A stretch of 64,000 bases of DNA, from positions 124,001-188,000 of the forward strand of contig BLLK01000047.1 in NCBI GenBank assembly GCA_021927905.1, written 5' to 3'. The position numbers and the translations under genes are program-made. The notes under the pieces were generated by a model. The model was not told the DNA's origin and ran no database searches. It saw only the letters and a list, made by a program, of their open reading frames with translations. Of the stretch, positions 42,564-51,601 are shown in pieces (position 1 is the stretch's first letter; every line of letters begins with the position of its first letter). This DNA comes from Chaetoceros tenuissimus (lineage: Eukaryota; Bacillariophyta; Thalassiosirophyceae; Chaetocerotales; Chaetocerotaceae).

Positions 42564-43610
42564 TTATGACAACATACTCTCTTGACTGCCACGAAGATTC
42601 TTCCCAAACTCCTTTTCCTTCTTCCAATACTTTGCCGATGGAATCACATACATTTCTTCAAAATTCAAGGCAATTTTCAAAGGATATTGAATCACCATTG
42701 GATGTCGATCCACCAAAGTATATTCTCCAACTGTCGAATTCCTCATTAACTCTCCAAAAAAGCTAGCTAAATGAAATGACAAAAATAGTGCTTCCCTTGT
42801 ATGTGAAATAACTTCATACGGTCTACTGGTACCCGGTTGCAAACCATATTCAAATGCATTCTTTTCCGGATGATACTGTACACCATATATAGGATACTGA
42901 ATCGATTCAATACTCGATACGAATGGTCTACCATTCAAATCATAATTGTATGAAGTGATTTTGAAAAACTTCTGTAATTTTTCATGTTTGGCAAATGTTT
43001 CTGGTTCAATTCCATTTTGATGAAAGTTAAATGTAATATTCTTTAAAGATAACATATGTTTCAATTCGGGTGTAGGATACAATTTACTCTGTGTCGAATA
43101 ATATTCTTGTGTAGATTGTTCTTGATCTGTTGGAAATATCAATGGCCAAGTGACGTTATTGGAATTGAACCCAGTTTGCAGTACATGTTCCTCCGCAGCT
43201 AGCTCTAACATAAACTCGAAACCAAGACAAGTACCCCATATTGGGAAGTTTTGATTTGGTTGTTGATTAACGTTCATTGCGAGTTTCCATAGAGTACGTA
43301 AACTTGATGGTAAAGTTGCAGCACCACCTGGTAATAGTAGGCCATTGATTTGTGAAAATATTTCATGAATCAGTTCATCATCTGCATCATAGGGGATAGG
43401 AATTGATCTTGCGCCACTGAGTTCAACCCATTTGACGTAGGATGCTGCAATGTAATTGCTGTCTGTAGAGTTAATGTCGTTCTCGGAAGCAGTGACATGT
43501 GTTCTTAGAGGTTGCGATAGAATCCCAATGACTGGAGTAGAACTGCTAGCAAGACATGATATAATTAGCAGTGATGAGAGTAATAGAATGAACTGGTTGT
43601 GAGAAGACAT
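42564..43610 (-). CDS. GGH: Gamma-glutamyl hydrolase (folate polyglutamate hydrolase)
   Basis: 348 residues, single exon, usual size for the family. A signal peptide (QFILLLSSLLIISCLASS) directs it to the secretory pathway and vacuole or lysosome. The class-I glutamine-amidotransferase-like fold shows the nucleophile in WGTCLGFEFM (Cys128), the LLLPGGAA strand, and the catalytic His in YGVQYHPEKN (His247) with adjacent Glu249. GGH (EC 3.4.19.9) removes gamma-linked glutamates from folylpolyglutamates in turnover of folate. Divergent with the uS15m gene. N-glycosylation sites are present (NVTW, NITF). Confidence 0.9.
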   Translation of the reverse strand: MSSHNQFILLLSSLLIISCLASSSTPVIGILSQPLRTHVTASENDINSTDSNYIAASYVKWVELSGARSIPIPYDADDELIHEIFSQINGLLLPGGAATLPSSLRTLWKLAMNVNQQPNQNFPIWGTCLGFEFMLELAAEEHVLQTGFNSNNVTWPLIFPTDQEQSTQEYYSTQSKLYPTPELKHMLSLKNITFNFHQNGIEPETFAKHEKLQKFFKITSYNYDLNGRPFVSSIESIQYPIYGVQYHPEKNAFEYGLQPGTSRPYEVISHTREALFLSFHLASFFGELMRNSTVGEYTLVDRHPMVIQYPLKIALNFEEMYVIPSAKYWKKEKEFGKNLRGSQESMLS

Positions 43611-43919
43611 TGGTTGAAATTGAAATGTTGGAATGTTTGTAGAGAAGTAAGAAGAATAATGAAAAAGAGAAAGATTCGCAATTTCGCATCACATGAAAAT
43701 CCAATGACTTGCATAAAGGAACACATAAAAGGCCTTTATGACGTATATGTATTCTCTTTCCTTCTTCCCTTTCTTTCTATATCTTTTTCCATCATCGCAA
43801 GGCTCTCTCAGCCGCTTGTCAGAAAAACACAAGAAATGAAAGTGAAAGCCAATTTCATATCAAAAGATAACATTACTGCTGATACAATCTTGTAGTAATC
43901 CATCTATTACAGCCTCATC
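43611..43919. other. Divergent promoter between GGH and uS15m
   Basis: 309 bp between two start codons facing away from one another. No element stands out. Confidence 0.5.
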
Positions 43920-44600
43920 ATGTCTCTTGTCAATGCATTGAATCGTTCCTTTCATCAACTGTCTGTAAAGGCTGCAGCATCTCAAGGCCTTTTGAGCAGC
44001 AACTCTTCGACTACTCAACAGATTCGCACCAAAATCACAAACACAAAGAAACGTCGTCTTTTGAAGAAGCAAAAGGCAGAACAGACGACATTCGTCAAAC
44101 CTCCACCAACAAACCATATCCCAAAAGAAAAGTCAGTCATCATTAACCCAACCGCATCCAGAACTTCACTCGCACAAAAGCCAGAACATGAAAGACTCTC
44201 CAATCTCTTATCGTCAAGATCTTCCCAGCTTTCCCAAGAAGCTCCACCATTACGATACAACTTTACAAACCTTGCTGAAGAAATGAGTCCAAAACTACGT
44301 AAACTATTCGATCTCACCAACGGTTCCTCAAGTGAATTAGCCAAGGCGCAAAAATCACGTGCTATGCAATTGTTTGAATCTCGACCTGGTGACACTGGCA
44401 GTTCCGCTGTACAAATTATGGCATTGACAAGTCGGATTCAACAGATGCAAAAGCATGTTGCTACTCATCGTAAAGATTATTCTGGTAAGAGGGGGTTAGA
44501 TGCCATGTATGTCAAGAGAAGAAAAATGTTGGATTATTTAGAGAGAAAGGATTATGATACTTATAATACTGTTGTCAAGGCTCTTGGTTTGGTGAGATAA
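43920..44600 (+). CDS. MRPS15: Mitochondrial small-subunit ribosomal protein uS15
   Basis: 226 residues, single exon. The N-terminal 40 residues are basic, Ser-rich and lack acids (MSLVNALNRSFHQLSVKAAA), a mitochondrial presequence. The S15 domain occupies residues about 150-226 with the family signature DTGSSAVQIMALTSRIQQMQ, then H..HRKDY and KRRKMLDYLERKDYDTYN. uS15 binds 16S-type rRNA helices h20-h22 in the mitoribosomal platform. A plastid role is less likely, as diatom plastid uS15 is usually short and the N-terminus has no signal peptide. Confidence 0.88.
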   Translation: MSLVNALNRSFHQLSVKAAASQGLLSSNSSTTQQIRTKITNTKKRRLLKKQKAEQTTFVKPPPTNHIPKEKSVIINPTASRTSLAQKPEHERLSNLLSSRSSQLSQEAPPLRYNFTNLAEEMSPKLRKLFDLTNGSSSELAKAQKSRAMQLFESRPGDTGSSAVQIMALTSRIQQMQKHVATHRKDYSGKRGLDAMYVKRRKMLDYLERKDYDTYNTVVKALGLVR

Positions 44601-44701
44601 ATTATATATGATTATATATATATATGAATTGAATGAGTAAGACAAAAGTAAGAGTTGCATACATATTGAAGTAGTTTACAAATTATTTTTATAATTCTAA
44701 A

Positions 44702-45924
44702 TTACATGCGACGAACTTCGGCGTACTTTAAGGAATGGTCCAATCCATCGTCTCTAGCTTCCACCTTGATCATTCGTACCTTTCTCAAAACACAAATTAA
44801 AACATTGTATCGTCCAAATTCAGCCCTACGACAACGTTGAATCTCCACCAAATACGCATCACGATTAGCACCAATCTCCACCGTATGACAAAAGAGAAAT
44901 CGTGGTCTTGGTTCCTTCAATGTCTTGCCAGATCTCATTTCGACAGGTTTACGATCTTGCATCAATTCTTGAATCATATGTTTATACCTTGGTTCGAATA
45001 ACATGATGGATCGTATCATACCCACTTGGATTTCATCGAATCGCATATGGAATATAGGATATGATATTGTGGCAAAATCTTTGGCTATTGAAAAATACAA
45101 TTCACGGACCGATGTGATTTCATTGGATTTTGTTTGCGTGTTGATTGTAGAATGTTGACTTTTTTCTTCTTCTTCCTCTTCTTCTTTATTTTTGTGTGAT
45201 TGACTTTGAATAGAGTCGTATATTTTGGACACTAATTCAAATACTTGTTGTTTGGATAATGTATGCATGTTGTGAACGTTATGAGCGAGGAGGTAGTCAT
45301 CCTTGTCGATTTCTTGGTTGTAATAGACTGACCACGTGGGTTTGGTGAATCCTGTGTTGAGACATTGTTTGAAACTATATTTGACTCGATCTGGATCTCG
45401 AAATGATAGTCTTTGCATGGATGCCTATGAGTATTGATACAAGAGATTGGTTAGTGGAAAAAGGGGTTGAACATTTGCAGACGTGTGGTTCTTTCTTATA
45501 TTACCTACCATCCAGACTGTGTTTGATTTGCATATGACATTGAATTGGTGATTGACTAGAGGCAGAACATGAGTTAAAGGCGACTTTACTTCATCTCTTT
45601 GTTCAAATGGAGCTTCTGTCAGATAAGAAAGGCTTCGTTACAAATTAACGCAAAAGCAGTGAGAAAAAGAAAGATCATGAAACAAGAAGGCAGAAGAGAG
45701 ATGTAGACAGTTCATACGGATTCTTACATTTCTAGTATAACATCATCACTCAGCATCCCAAACTTATGAAAGCAATGGTTTCGGTAGCTTCTCTTAGGAA
45801 ACTGTATCCTCGTCTTCTCCTTCTCATTTGTTCTATAAATTTCTCTTTTTGATGACACATGATCTTCGCAATGTAATTCTTCTTCTTCTTCCAGAAAACT
45901 TGACGATGATTGACATATCCCCAT
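44702..45924 (-). CDS. F-box-like plus LON-domain protein
   Basis: Model complement(join(44702-45424, 45509-45596, 45728-45924)), 335 residues; introns of 84 and 131 bp, and the total is a whole number of codons. Start MGICQSSSSFLEEEEE has Gly2 and Ser6, matching an N-myristoylation signal. An F-box-like segment is rebuilt across two introns: LSDDVILEIDEVKSPL, then LPLVNHQFNVICKSNTVWM. The last exon has SYPIFHMRF and IMLFEPRYKHMIQELM, the hallmark of the Lon substrate-binding domain (PF02190), with later beta strands around RYNVLICVLRKVRMIKV. F-box/LON proteins are thought to be ubiquitin-ligase substrate receptors. The first acceptor site (CAAAG) is uncertain. A Glu run lies at the middle. 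Confidence 0.6.
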
Positions 45925-46348
45925 TGTATTTAGAATTTCAGTCCACCAAATATAAGCCCAAAAGTCTGTACAAAACTTCAATGAATTATACTACAAGGTG
46001 ATTTAATGTACCTTAGCAGTATTAGTTATGAGTTCAGCATCATAGTAGACTATCACACTATCACAGTCTCAAGAATATGAATAGTTTGAAGAGGGTCCCG
46101 ACAGTTCCCCGACCAGTCCGACTATGACCGACTTCAAATATTTGAAGATACATGCGAAGCATTTTTGTACCGGTATCATTTCTATTTGAAACAAAGAGGT
46201 ACAAGCTTTGTAAATGTATATATATTATTTTACTACGTCACTTGCAATTAAAGATCCAATCTTTCCTGCTGTGTACGCATTTCAGTTTGCTTTACTGCTA
46301 TTTTTTCTCCGCCTTTGCTTATGTCAAGATGAAAATCCAATTCTCATC
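45925..46348. other. Intergenic, no gene seen
   Basis: About 420 bp, upstream of the F-box/LON gene and downstream of the CXC gene. A GACAGTTCCCCGACC / CCGACTATGACCGAC stretch near 46100 is locally GC-richer but has no assigned role. Confidence 0.5.
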
Positions 46349-47637
46349 TTAAGCATTTTTTTGATAGCCACTGTATGGAGAATAATAATATGAATATGGC
46401 GAATATGAGCGGAAGCTTGGAGCAGCATTAGAATCTAGAGTGGAGTATTTCTTCAAATACTTTCTTTTGTTCTTTGTCATTTTCGCTGTCTTCTCTCGCA
46501 ATTCTTCTGAACCTTGAAAATTCTTGCACTTTTCTTTACTACAATTGCATAGAGGACCACAAGTTACTCCAAATTTGAAGCAGTCGCAATACTTTCTCAA
46601 GCAAATCTCTTTACTACAACTGCATCCTGTGGTATGCTTTCCATTTTTAACCTTTTCTGAGAAAGCATTAGGATTCATAGCTTGAATTGCAGTGATTGCT
46701 CTTTGACGCTCGTATGAACGCTGAGGAGTTTCTTCGTTGTTATGACAATCGTTACAAGAGCATCTGGATGAGCATAATAGACTACCTGAAAAGCAAGAAC
46801 AATATAGTTTCAAACACTTTGATTTTGAACAGTTGCAAGATGTGATCTTGTTTGGTTGCTGCTTTTGATGTTGAATTCTTGGGCTTGAATTTGAAAAGTG
46901 ATGATATTGATATTGCGAATGCGAATAGTAACCTTGTGAAAATGGCGATGGTGTTACAAATCTTCCATTTTCTTGGTGGTTCTTCTGTATCGGTGTGAAT
47001 AAATGTGCTTGATTGCTTTTCAAAGTAGAAACAATCGCTGGAGGTGGATGCACAATGTTGGTATCGTATCTTCTAGATGATCTAGGCGATTCCAAAAAAA
47101 TTAAATCAACTTGGCCTTTTTTAATTTCGGCAAGAGGAATTGGTTCAATCGTTTCAGTCATGCTATGACTAAGATCGCCATCACTTGGGGAGGCCTCTTT
47201 ATAGTTCACATTAATATCGTTGCTCAATTTTACATCAAACTCAAAAGATAAATCCTTTTTACATGAATACAATGTGAGATTATTTCAATCTTGAGTTTAT
47301 GCGCGAAAGTGAGATAAGAACTACTTACGCTCATATCATTGTAACTGACAAATTCTTCTTCGCCAGTAGAGCGGTTACCTGATAAGTTTGTGACGGTGAA
47401 TGCCGATGCACCAGTAATGCTTGAGATATTTAATCCCTCGCTGTCAAAGGATGCATCTACTGAGAATTCTTCTGCTCTTACGTATTGTGATTGTGCTTCC
47501 TCTCTATTTGGTTTGATTGGAGAAAATGTTGCACATGTAGTGAATAAGTTGTTGAATTTATGTTTCTCATCTTCATCCATAAGATCGTCTTCTTCGTATG
47601 ATGGGATATATGTGTCAAAGCTGTTATAACGAGACAT
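46349..47637 (-). CDS. CXC-domain (LIN54/TSO1/tesmin-like) DNA-binding protein
   Basis: Model complement(join(46349-47254, 47329-47637)), 404 residues; phase-0 intron of 74 bp. Start chosen at MSRYNSFDTYIPSYEEDD because the upstream in-frame part has no coding character. Two Cys-rich CXC motifs: SCNCSKSKCLKLYCSCF..CSCNDC and GCSCSKEICLRKYCDCF..CNCSKEKC, joined by a linker with the conserved family core around AITAIQAMNPNAF. The C-C-C spacing and KSKCLKLYCSCF motif are diagnostic of the CRC domain, which binds TTYRAA-type (CHR) elements and in animals and plants controls cell-cycle and reproductive genes in DREAM/MuvB-like complexes. Nuclear role inferred. Confidence 0.85.
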
Positions 47638-48424
47638 TTTGATTTGATTTCTATGTTGAATGAAATGAAAGTAACCGTTGGTAATCGTTGGTGAATATGA
47701 ATACACCATGAACATAAAGTTTGAAGCACGATTGGTTTTGAAAAGTTCACTAACCATCCAACTCATTGATGCTCTCTCTAGTCTAAGCATTGTCAGCGCT
47801 CACCCAGACTTACCTACTTAGTTATTCTCTTTAAGTATGAGAATGTTAATGGTATGCTTTTCTAATAAAAGTATATGATAATTTGTAATTTGTTGAACTT
47901 TTTTGCTTTCCTGAACACTCAAAACACTGCTTCCTATTTGTTCCTTCATTTGCTTCATGCAGATCATTCCAAAGCACGACCAAAAAGTCCGAAACACACA
48001 CAATATCAACGATTTAGAGCTAAATAAGTAGGATAAAAATCTTTTTGAGAATCATTTCATATTACTGAAAGTAAAAGCAAAGGACATTAGAACACAAAAT
48101 GACACTACAATTAATTTATGCATCAAAAAGTATTAGTTCAGCTTTTTTCAAGGTTTCAAAATCTCAGGTGAATTGAAATTGAAAATAGCAGCTGGTAAAA
48201 CATTCATTTGAAGGAGTTTGAATTGATTAAGTTTGGAATTAGTTTACCGAAAAGGTGCAATTTTTATTCTTCCAATGCAATTTTATCTATGTATATTTGA
48301 ATTATCATCGCAGTGCTGCTCATTAAAGGAAGGGGCCTAAGATGTAACGATTCTGATTAATGCAGGCAATGCTTGTGAAGTAAAGTCAAGTGAATAGAGC
48401 GAGAGTAATAGTCTAATTCTACTT
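47638..48424. other. Intergenic, mostly empty
   Basis: 787 bp. The last part (about 48280-48424) resembles the 3' flank of the gene at 50630 (shared GTACTGCTCATTAA-like sequence near 48315 and 50518), so it belongs to the adjacent tandem duplication. No gene seen. Confidence 0.55.
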
Positions 48425-48745
48425 TTTATTAACGAGAGGTCCCTTTTCCACTTTTGGATCCTTTGCTGCCCTTCGATCCTTTTACGTTTTTAGTTCCTTT
48501 GTTAGATTTACTAGATTTACATGCCGACTTTCTAACTTCATGTTGGAAATTTCAGCAGTAGCATCACACTCTTCAGGATAATTACAGTCAAGCAAAGTAG
48601 TATAGATGTCTGTCACTTCGTCATTAGTACATGAGTTTGAAGCACTCTGAGGTGACATATGATCATCTCGAATAATAGTTCCACATCCCTCTCTATAATA
48701 AGTATTTGCATACATGACGCGTCCGTCGAGGGAGTCGCAGAATGT
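48425..48745 (-). pseudogene. 3' fragment of the secreted Ser/Lys-tailed protein gene
   Basis: Encodes MYANTYYREGCGTIIRDDHM, then CDATAEISNMK, homologous to the C-terminal half of the intact gene at 50630-51292. The signal peptide and N-terminal half are missing; the fragment is cut exactly where the kinase-like gene's stop begins (48746). A frameshift precedes the Lys/Ser tail. Confidence 0.8.
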
Positions 48746-50483
48746 TCACCATACAAGAGTACAATTGGAACTGTCTTCAGAAAAATAATCATGATTATCC
48801 AACAGCCATCTCAGTGTCGGCCGTTTCTCGCTCATTATAGTCGTCATATTTTGAATCAAATGTCGATCTTGGTGGTTGATGAAATATTTGCCATGCTTCT
48901 CATAAAACTTTTGCTCCTCGTCATAACCTGCGTCTGTGAAATTATAATATATCAACATTCTAGATATACGTGGGCCTAACGAACTCACATCATGTTCATG
49001 TACACAATCATAGTCACGCTTTACTCCATCTGTGCATTGTCCAGCCGAACATATCGCGTATGGCAACGTTATATTCTTTGACATTCTACGTGTACGTTCA
49101 TTTCTCCCTTCAAAAATCGCTGCATCACTCCAGTCTATAAATTTCATAACTCCATCCTGTAATATCACATTATAGAGAACTGTATCTATTATCATGATGT
49201 TTTTTGAGTGGGCATAGTCCAAGAAATCGAAGAGACGAGAAAGGAAACATCGCATTTTTCCTCCAGGCATTTTCGCATGCATATGAACATGAGTTCGAGT
49301 GACTTTTTCACACACTTGAATTGCCATATTTGTTGAGTTCAGTATTTTATTTCCTTGCATTTCTTTTGTTCCAGTAGATTCATCCACCGACATGGGTTGT
49401 TTGGGTAATTGGTATCTGTTGAAAAATGGATTGGGAGTACTTGGTACAAAAAAGAGGTTTTCAGGAATGCTCGGATGAGGCGAGAGACGTTTCAAAGCTT
49501 CTACAGCTGTAATGGCAGACTTGGCATAGTTGACATCACCGTCAGCCTCTGTGTCGCCGGTGAATTTAATGATATAACTCTTGTTGGTAGGATTGTACTC
49601 ATTATCTATAATGGCTTCGAATGCATCTGACCATCCTCCCGACCCAATCCATTCGCCGAGTTGAACATGATCCATCCACGAAATATCGTTTGGATCATTT
49701 TGAAGCATTGTTCTGCCATCGCTTGTGTTCTTATCAATATCTTCTTCAGTACCATGTTCGTTTGGTATGCAAGGACTAGAAATCCTCAAACTCGACTTAC
49801 TATCCTCTTCTTCTCTAGTACGAACTGCATTTTCATCATTGATCACATGGTCAGTAGATGCGTATAGAGCCATTATGACCACTGTTACGACGAGAATTAC
49901 ACTGCTTTTTGAATTAGATAGACACCAGTGTGATTTCAGTTGAACGTTACTATTGAGTTTTCTTTCTCCCCAATGCACACCGGTATCCTTGGTATCTCTC
50001 GTACCAACCTCGTCTGGGACGGGTGGCGTCTCCCTCTTTCGTCGTAACATGAAGAATATGTAAAGAACTGTATTTTTCGAATTAGATCATTCAAAGAGGA
50101 AACAATCAAGTGGCTTCTCAAATTGAGTATTCCCTATAGTCACGGTTCTGCTTACTTCTGAGTGGATGAGTGGATTTTTTTCTGAGCGCTACCTACGAGC
50201 TGTTATCACGTCTCACTTTGTATCTTCAAGAATGGGAGAAATTGGAGATAAATCCTCTAAATGAAGATGTGATGTCGATATGCACCCATTTGAAACTAGT
50301 AGCGCATTATACTGGTACTTCATGGAACAAGAAAAGGTAGAAGGTGGAAGAGCACAATAATAAAAGTGATATTTTTTTCCTAGTAGAGCAGGTTCTCAAG
50401 AAGAAAAAAATTATTTTAGCGATGAAGATTTTAAATCTTGACAGGAGTCAATTAGGCCCTTTCTGATGTCTGTCCGAGACAAT
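48745..50483 (-). repeat. Left arm of a large inverted duplication
   Basis: Matches 54056-55842 in inverse orientation, including the kinase-like CDS and about 430 bp of upstream sequence to the GTCTCGGACAGACAT motif. Divergence is moderate, with an extra 15-codon block only in the right arm. Confidence 0.9.
48746..50050 (-). CDS. Lumenal protein-kinase-like protein, left copy
   Basis: 434 residues. Type II topology: a short basic cytoplasmic N-terminus (MLRRKRETPPVPDE), a signal-anchor at about 50-67 (SSVILVVTVVIMALYAS), then a lumenal domain with N-glycosylation sites (NKSY, NITL, NCTL). The kinase-like core has a Gly-rich loop (GEWIGSGGWSDAF), Lys in YIIKFTG, and a catalytic-loop equivalent IMIIDTVLYNVIL with Asp and Asn at the normal spacing but no HRD His/Arg. 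DFG is replaced by FIDWSD, keeping the metal-binding Asp. It may therefore still be active. The paralog at 54495 is in opposite orientation. Substrate unknown. Confidence 0.65.
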   Translation of the reverse strand: MLRRKRETPPVPDEVGTRDTKDTGVHWGERKLNSNVQLKSHWCLSNSKSSVILVVTVVIMALYASTDHVINDENAVRTREEEDSKSSLRISSPCIPNEHGTEEDIDKNTSDGRTMLQNDPNDISWMDHVQLGEWIGSGGWSDAFEAIIDNEYNPTNKSYIIKFTGDTEADGDVNYAKSAITAVEALKRLSPHPSIPENLFFVPSTPNPFFNRYQLPKQPMSVDESTGTKEMQGNKILNSTNMAIQVCEKVTRTHVHMHAKMPGGKMRCFLSRLFDFLDYAHSKNIMIIDTVLYNVILQDGVMKFIDWSDAAIFEGRNERTRRMSKNITLPYAICSAGQCTDGVKRDYDCVHEHDVSSLGPRISRMLIYYNFTDAGYDEEQKFYEKHGKYFINHQDRHLIQNMTTIMSEKRPTLRWLLDNHDYFSEDSSNCTLVW

Positions 50484-50629
50484 GCTGTTATCTTTTATTT
50501 ATAAATTACCTTCGTAGTACTGCTCATTAATAAATGAAGGTCTTCGTTGTGTAGTTCCTACATACATGAATATCGCTTGGTAAAGTGTAATCTTATGAAG
50601 GGAATGATCATAAGAAACTGAGTGTCTTT
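50051..50629. other. Promoter region of the left kinase-like copy
   Basis: 50051-50483 is part of the inverted arm and mirrors 54056-54494. 50484-50629 is the 3' flank of the secreted-protein gene. No separate gene. Confidence 0.6.
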
Positions 50630-51292
50630 CTACTTCTTACGAGATCCTTTTCCGCTTTTAGTTCCTTTGTTAGACTTCTTGCTGGACTTGCTAGACTTAC
50701 AAGCTGACTTTTTAGACTTTGGAAACTTCATATTGGAAATTTCAGCAGTAGCATCACACCCTTCTGGATAGGTACTGATAAGTGCAGCAGTATAAATGTC
50801 TACGACTTCTGCATCAGTACATGAGTTTGAAGCGCACTGAGGTAACATATGACTATCACGAACAACAGTCTCACATCCTTCTCCGTAGTAAGTATTGGCA
50901 AACATGACACGGCCATTAAGGGACTCACACAATGCAGTGAAATTGCTTAGTGCTTCGTTGAATTCATCACTGTTATCTAGACTGAAGCCGCATACTTTCT
51001 TATCTGTACATTCATAAGGGCAAGAATAGAAAGTACATGGACAGGTCAATTCTCCTCCTGTGACTGCTGCTGTGGTAGATGCAGTAAGTGTATATTGATC
51101 ATAAAGGCATTCACCTGGTGCTTGAAGCTTGCGAATGGACGAAGATGATTGAAGCTTTCGAGACAGTTCCACTTGTTGTTTGAGGAAAGTCAAAGATGAA
51201 GGATCATGGAATCCAGCAAAGCCTTCATCTTCATAAGCAAAAGTGAGCTTCGAAGATAGAAAAAGAATAGATGGGGCAATGAGTAGCTTCAT
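50630..51292 (-). CDS. Secreted Cys-rich protein with Ser/Lys-rich C-terminal tail
   Basis: 220 residues. Signal peptide MKLLIAPSILFLSSKLTFA, then a Ser/Arg-Lys segment with RKLQ motifs (possible propeptide cleavage), then about ten Cys (CPCTFYSCPYECTDKKVC, LPQCASNSCTDAE) suggesting a disulfide-bonded domain. The C-terminal 30 residues are almost only Lys, Ser and Gly (KSSKSSKKSNKGTKSGKGS). Such Lys/Ser tails recall silaffin-type and other biosilica-associated diatom proteins, whose serines are phosphorylated and lysines modified, but no silaffin family match is claimed. It lies between two lumenal kinase-like genes; a 3' fragment of the same gene is at 48425. Confidence 0.75.
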   Translation of the reverse strand: MKLLIAPSILFLSSKLTFAYEDEGFAGFHDPSSLTFLKQQVELSRKLQSSSSIRKLQAPGECLYDQYTLTASTTAAVTGGELTCPCTFYSCPYECTDKKVCGFSLDNSDEFNEALSNFTALCESLNGRVMFANTYYGEGCETVVRDSHMLPQCASNSCTDAEVVDIYTAALISTYPEGCDATAEISNMKFPKSKKSACKSSKSSKKSNKGTKSGKGSRKK

Positions 51293-51601
51293 TGTGATAA
51301 AATCCGGTACTTTTATTTGTGATGATTAGGAATTGAACAGATTCCTTCTCATTATGAATACCTAATCGTAATTTTTTACGAATGATCAAGATTGTCAACA
51401 AGTAAATTTCAAATATTTGTGTTGGTAGATTTTGAGAACCCGAACATCTTATACTTATGAAACATAATTTTTGTATCTTTTCCACAACACAAACTTCAAC
51501 TACATGTTGCATGATATCATAATTACTTTTTAGCGTTATAGATGCTAACACTGAACTTAAACGGATACAAAATAATTGCATATTTAGGCATTTACATTGC
51601 G
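51293..51601. other. Intergenic, no gene seen
   Basis: About 310 bp upstream of the secreted protein and downstream of the ABCG gene, AT-rich. Confidence 0.5.

Noticed and set aside
47478-47790. Upstream ATG for the CXC-domain gene at 47790
   Set aside because: The extra 51 residues have no coding character, and the region before MSRYNSFDTY looks like 5' UTR.
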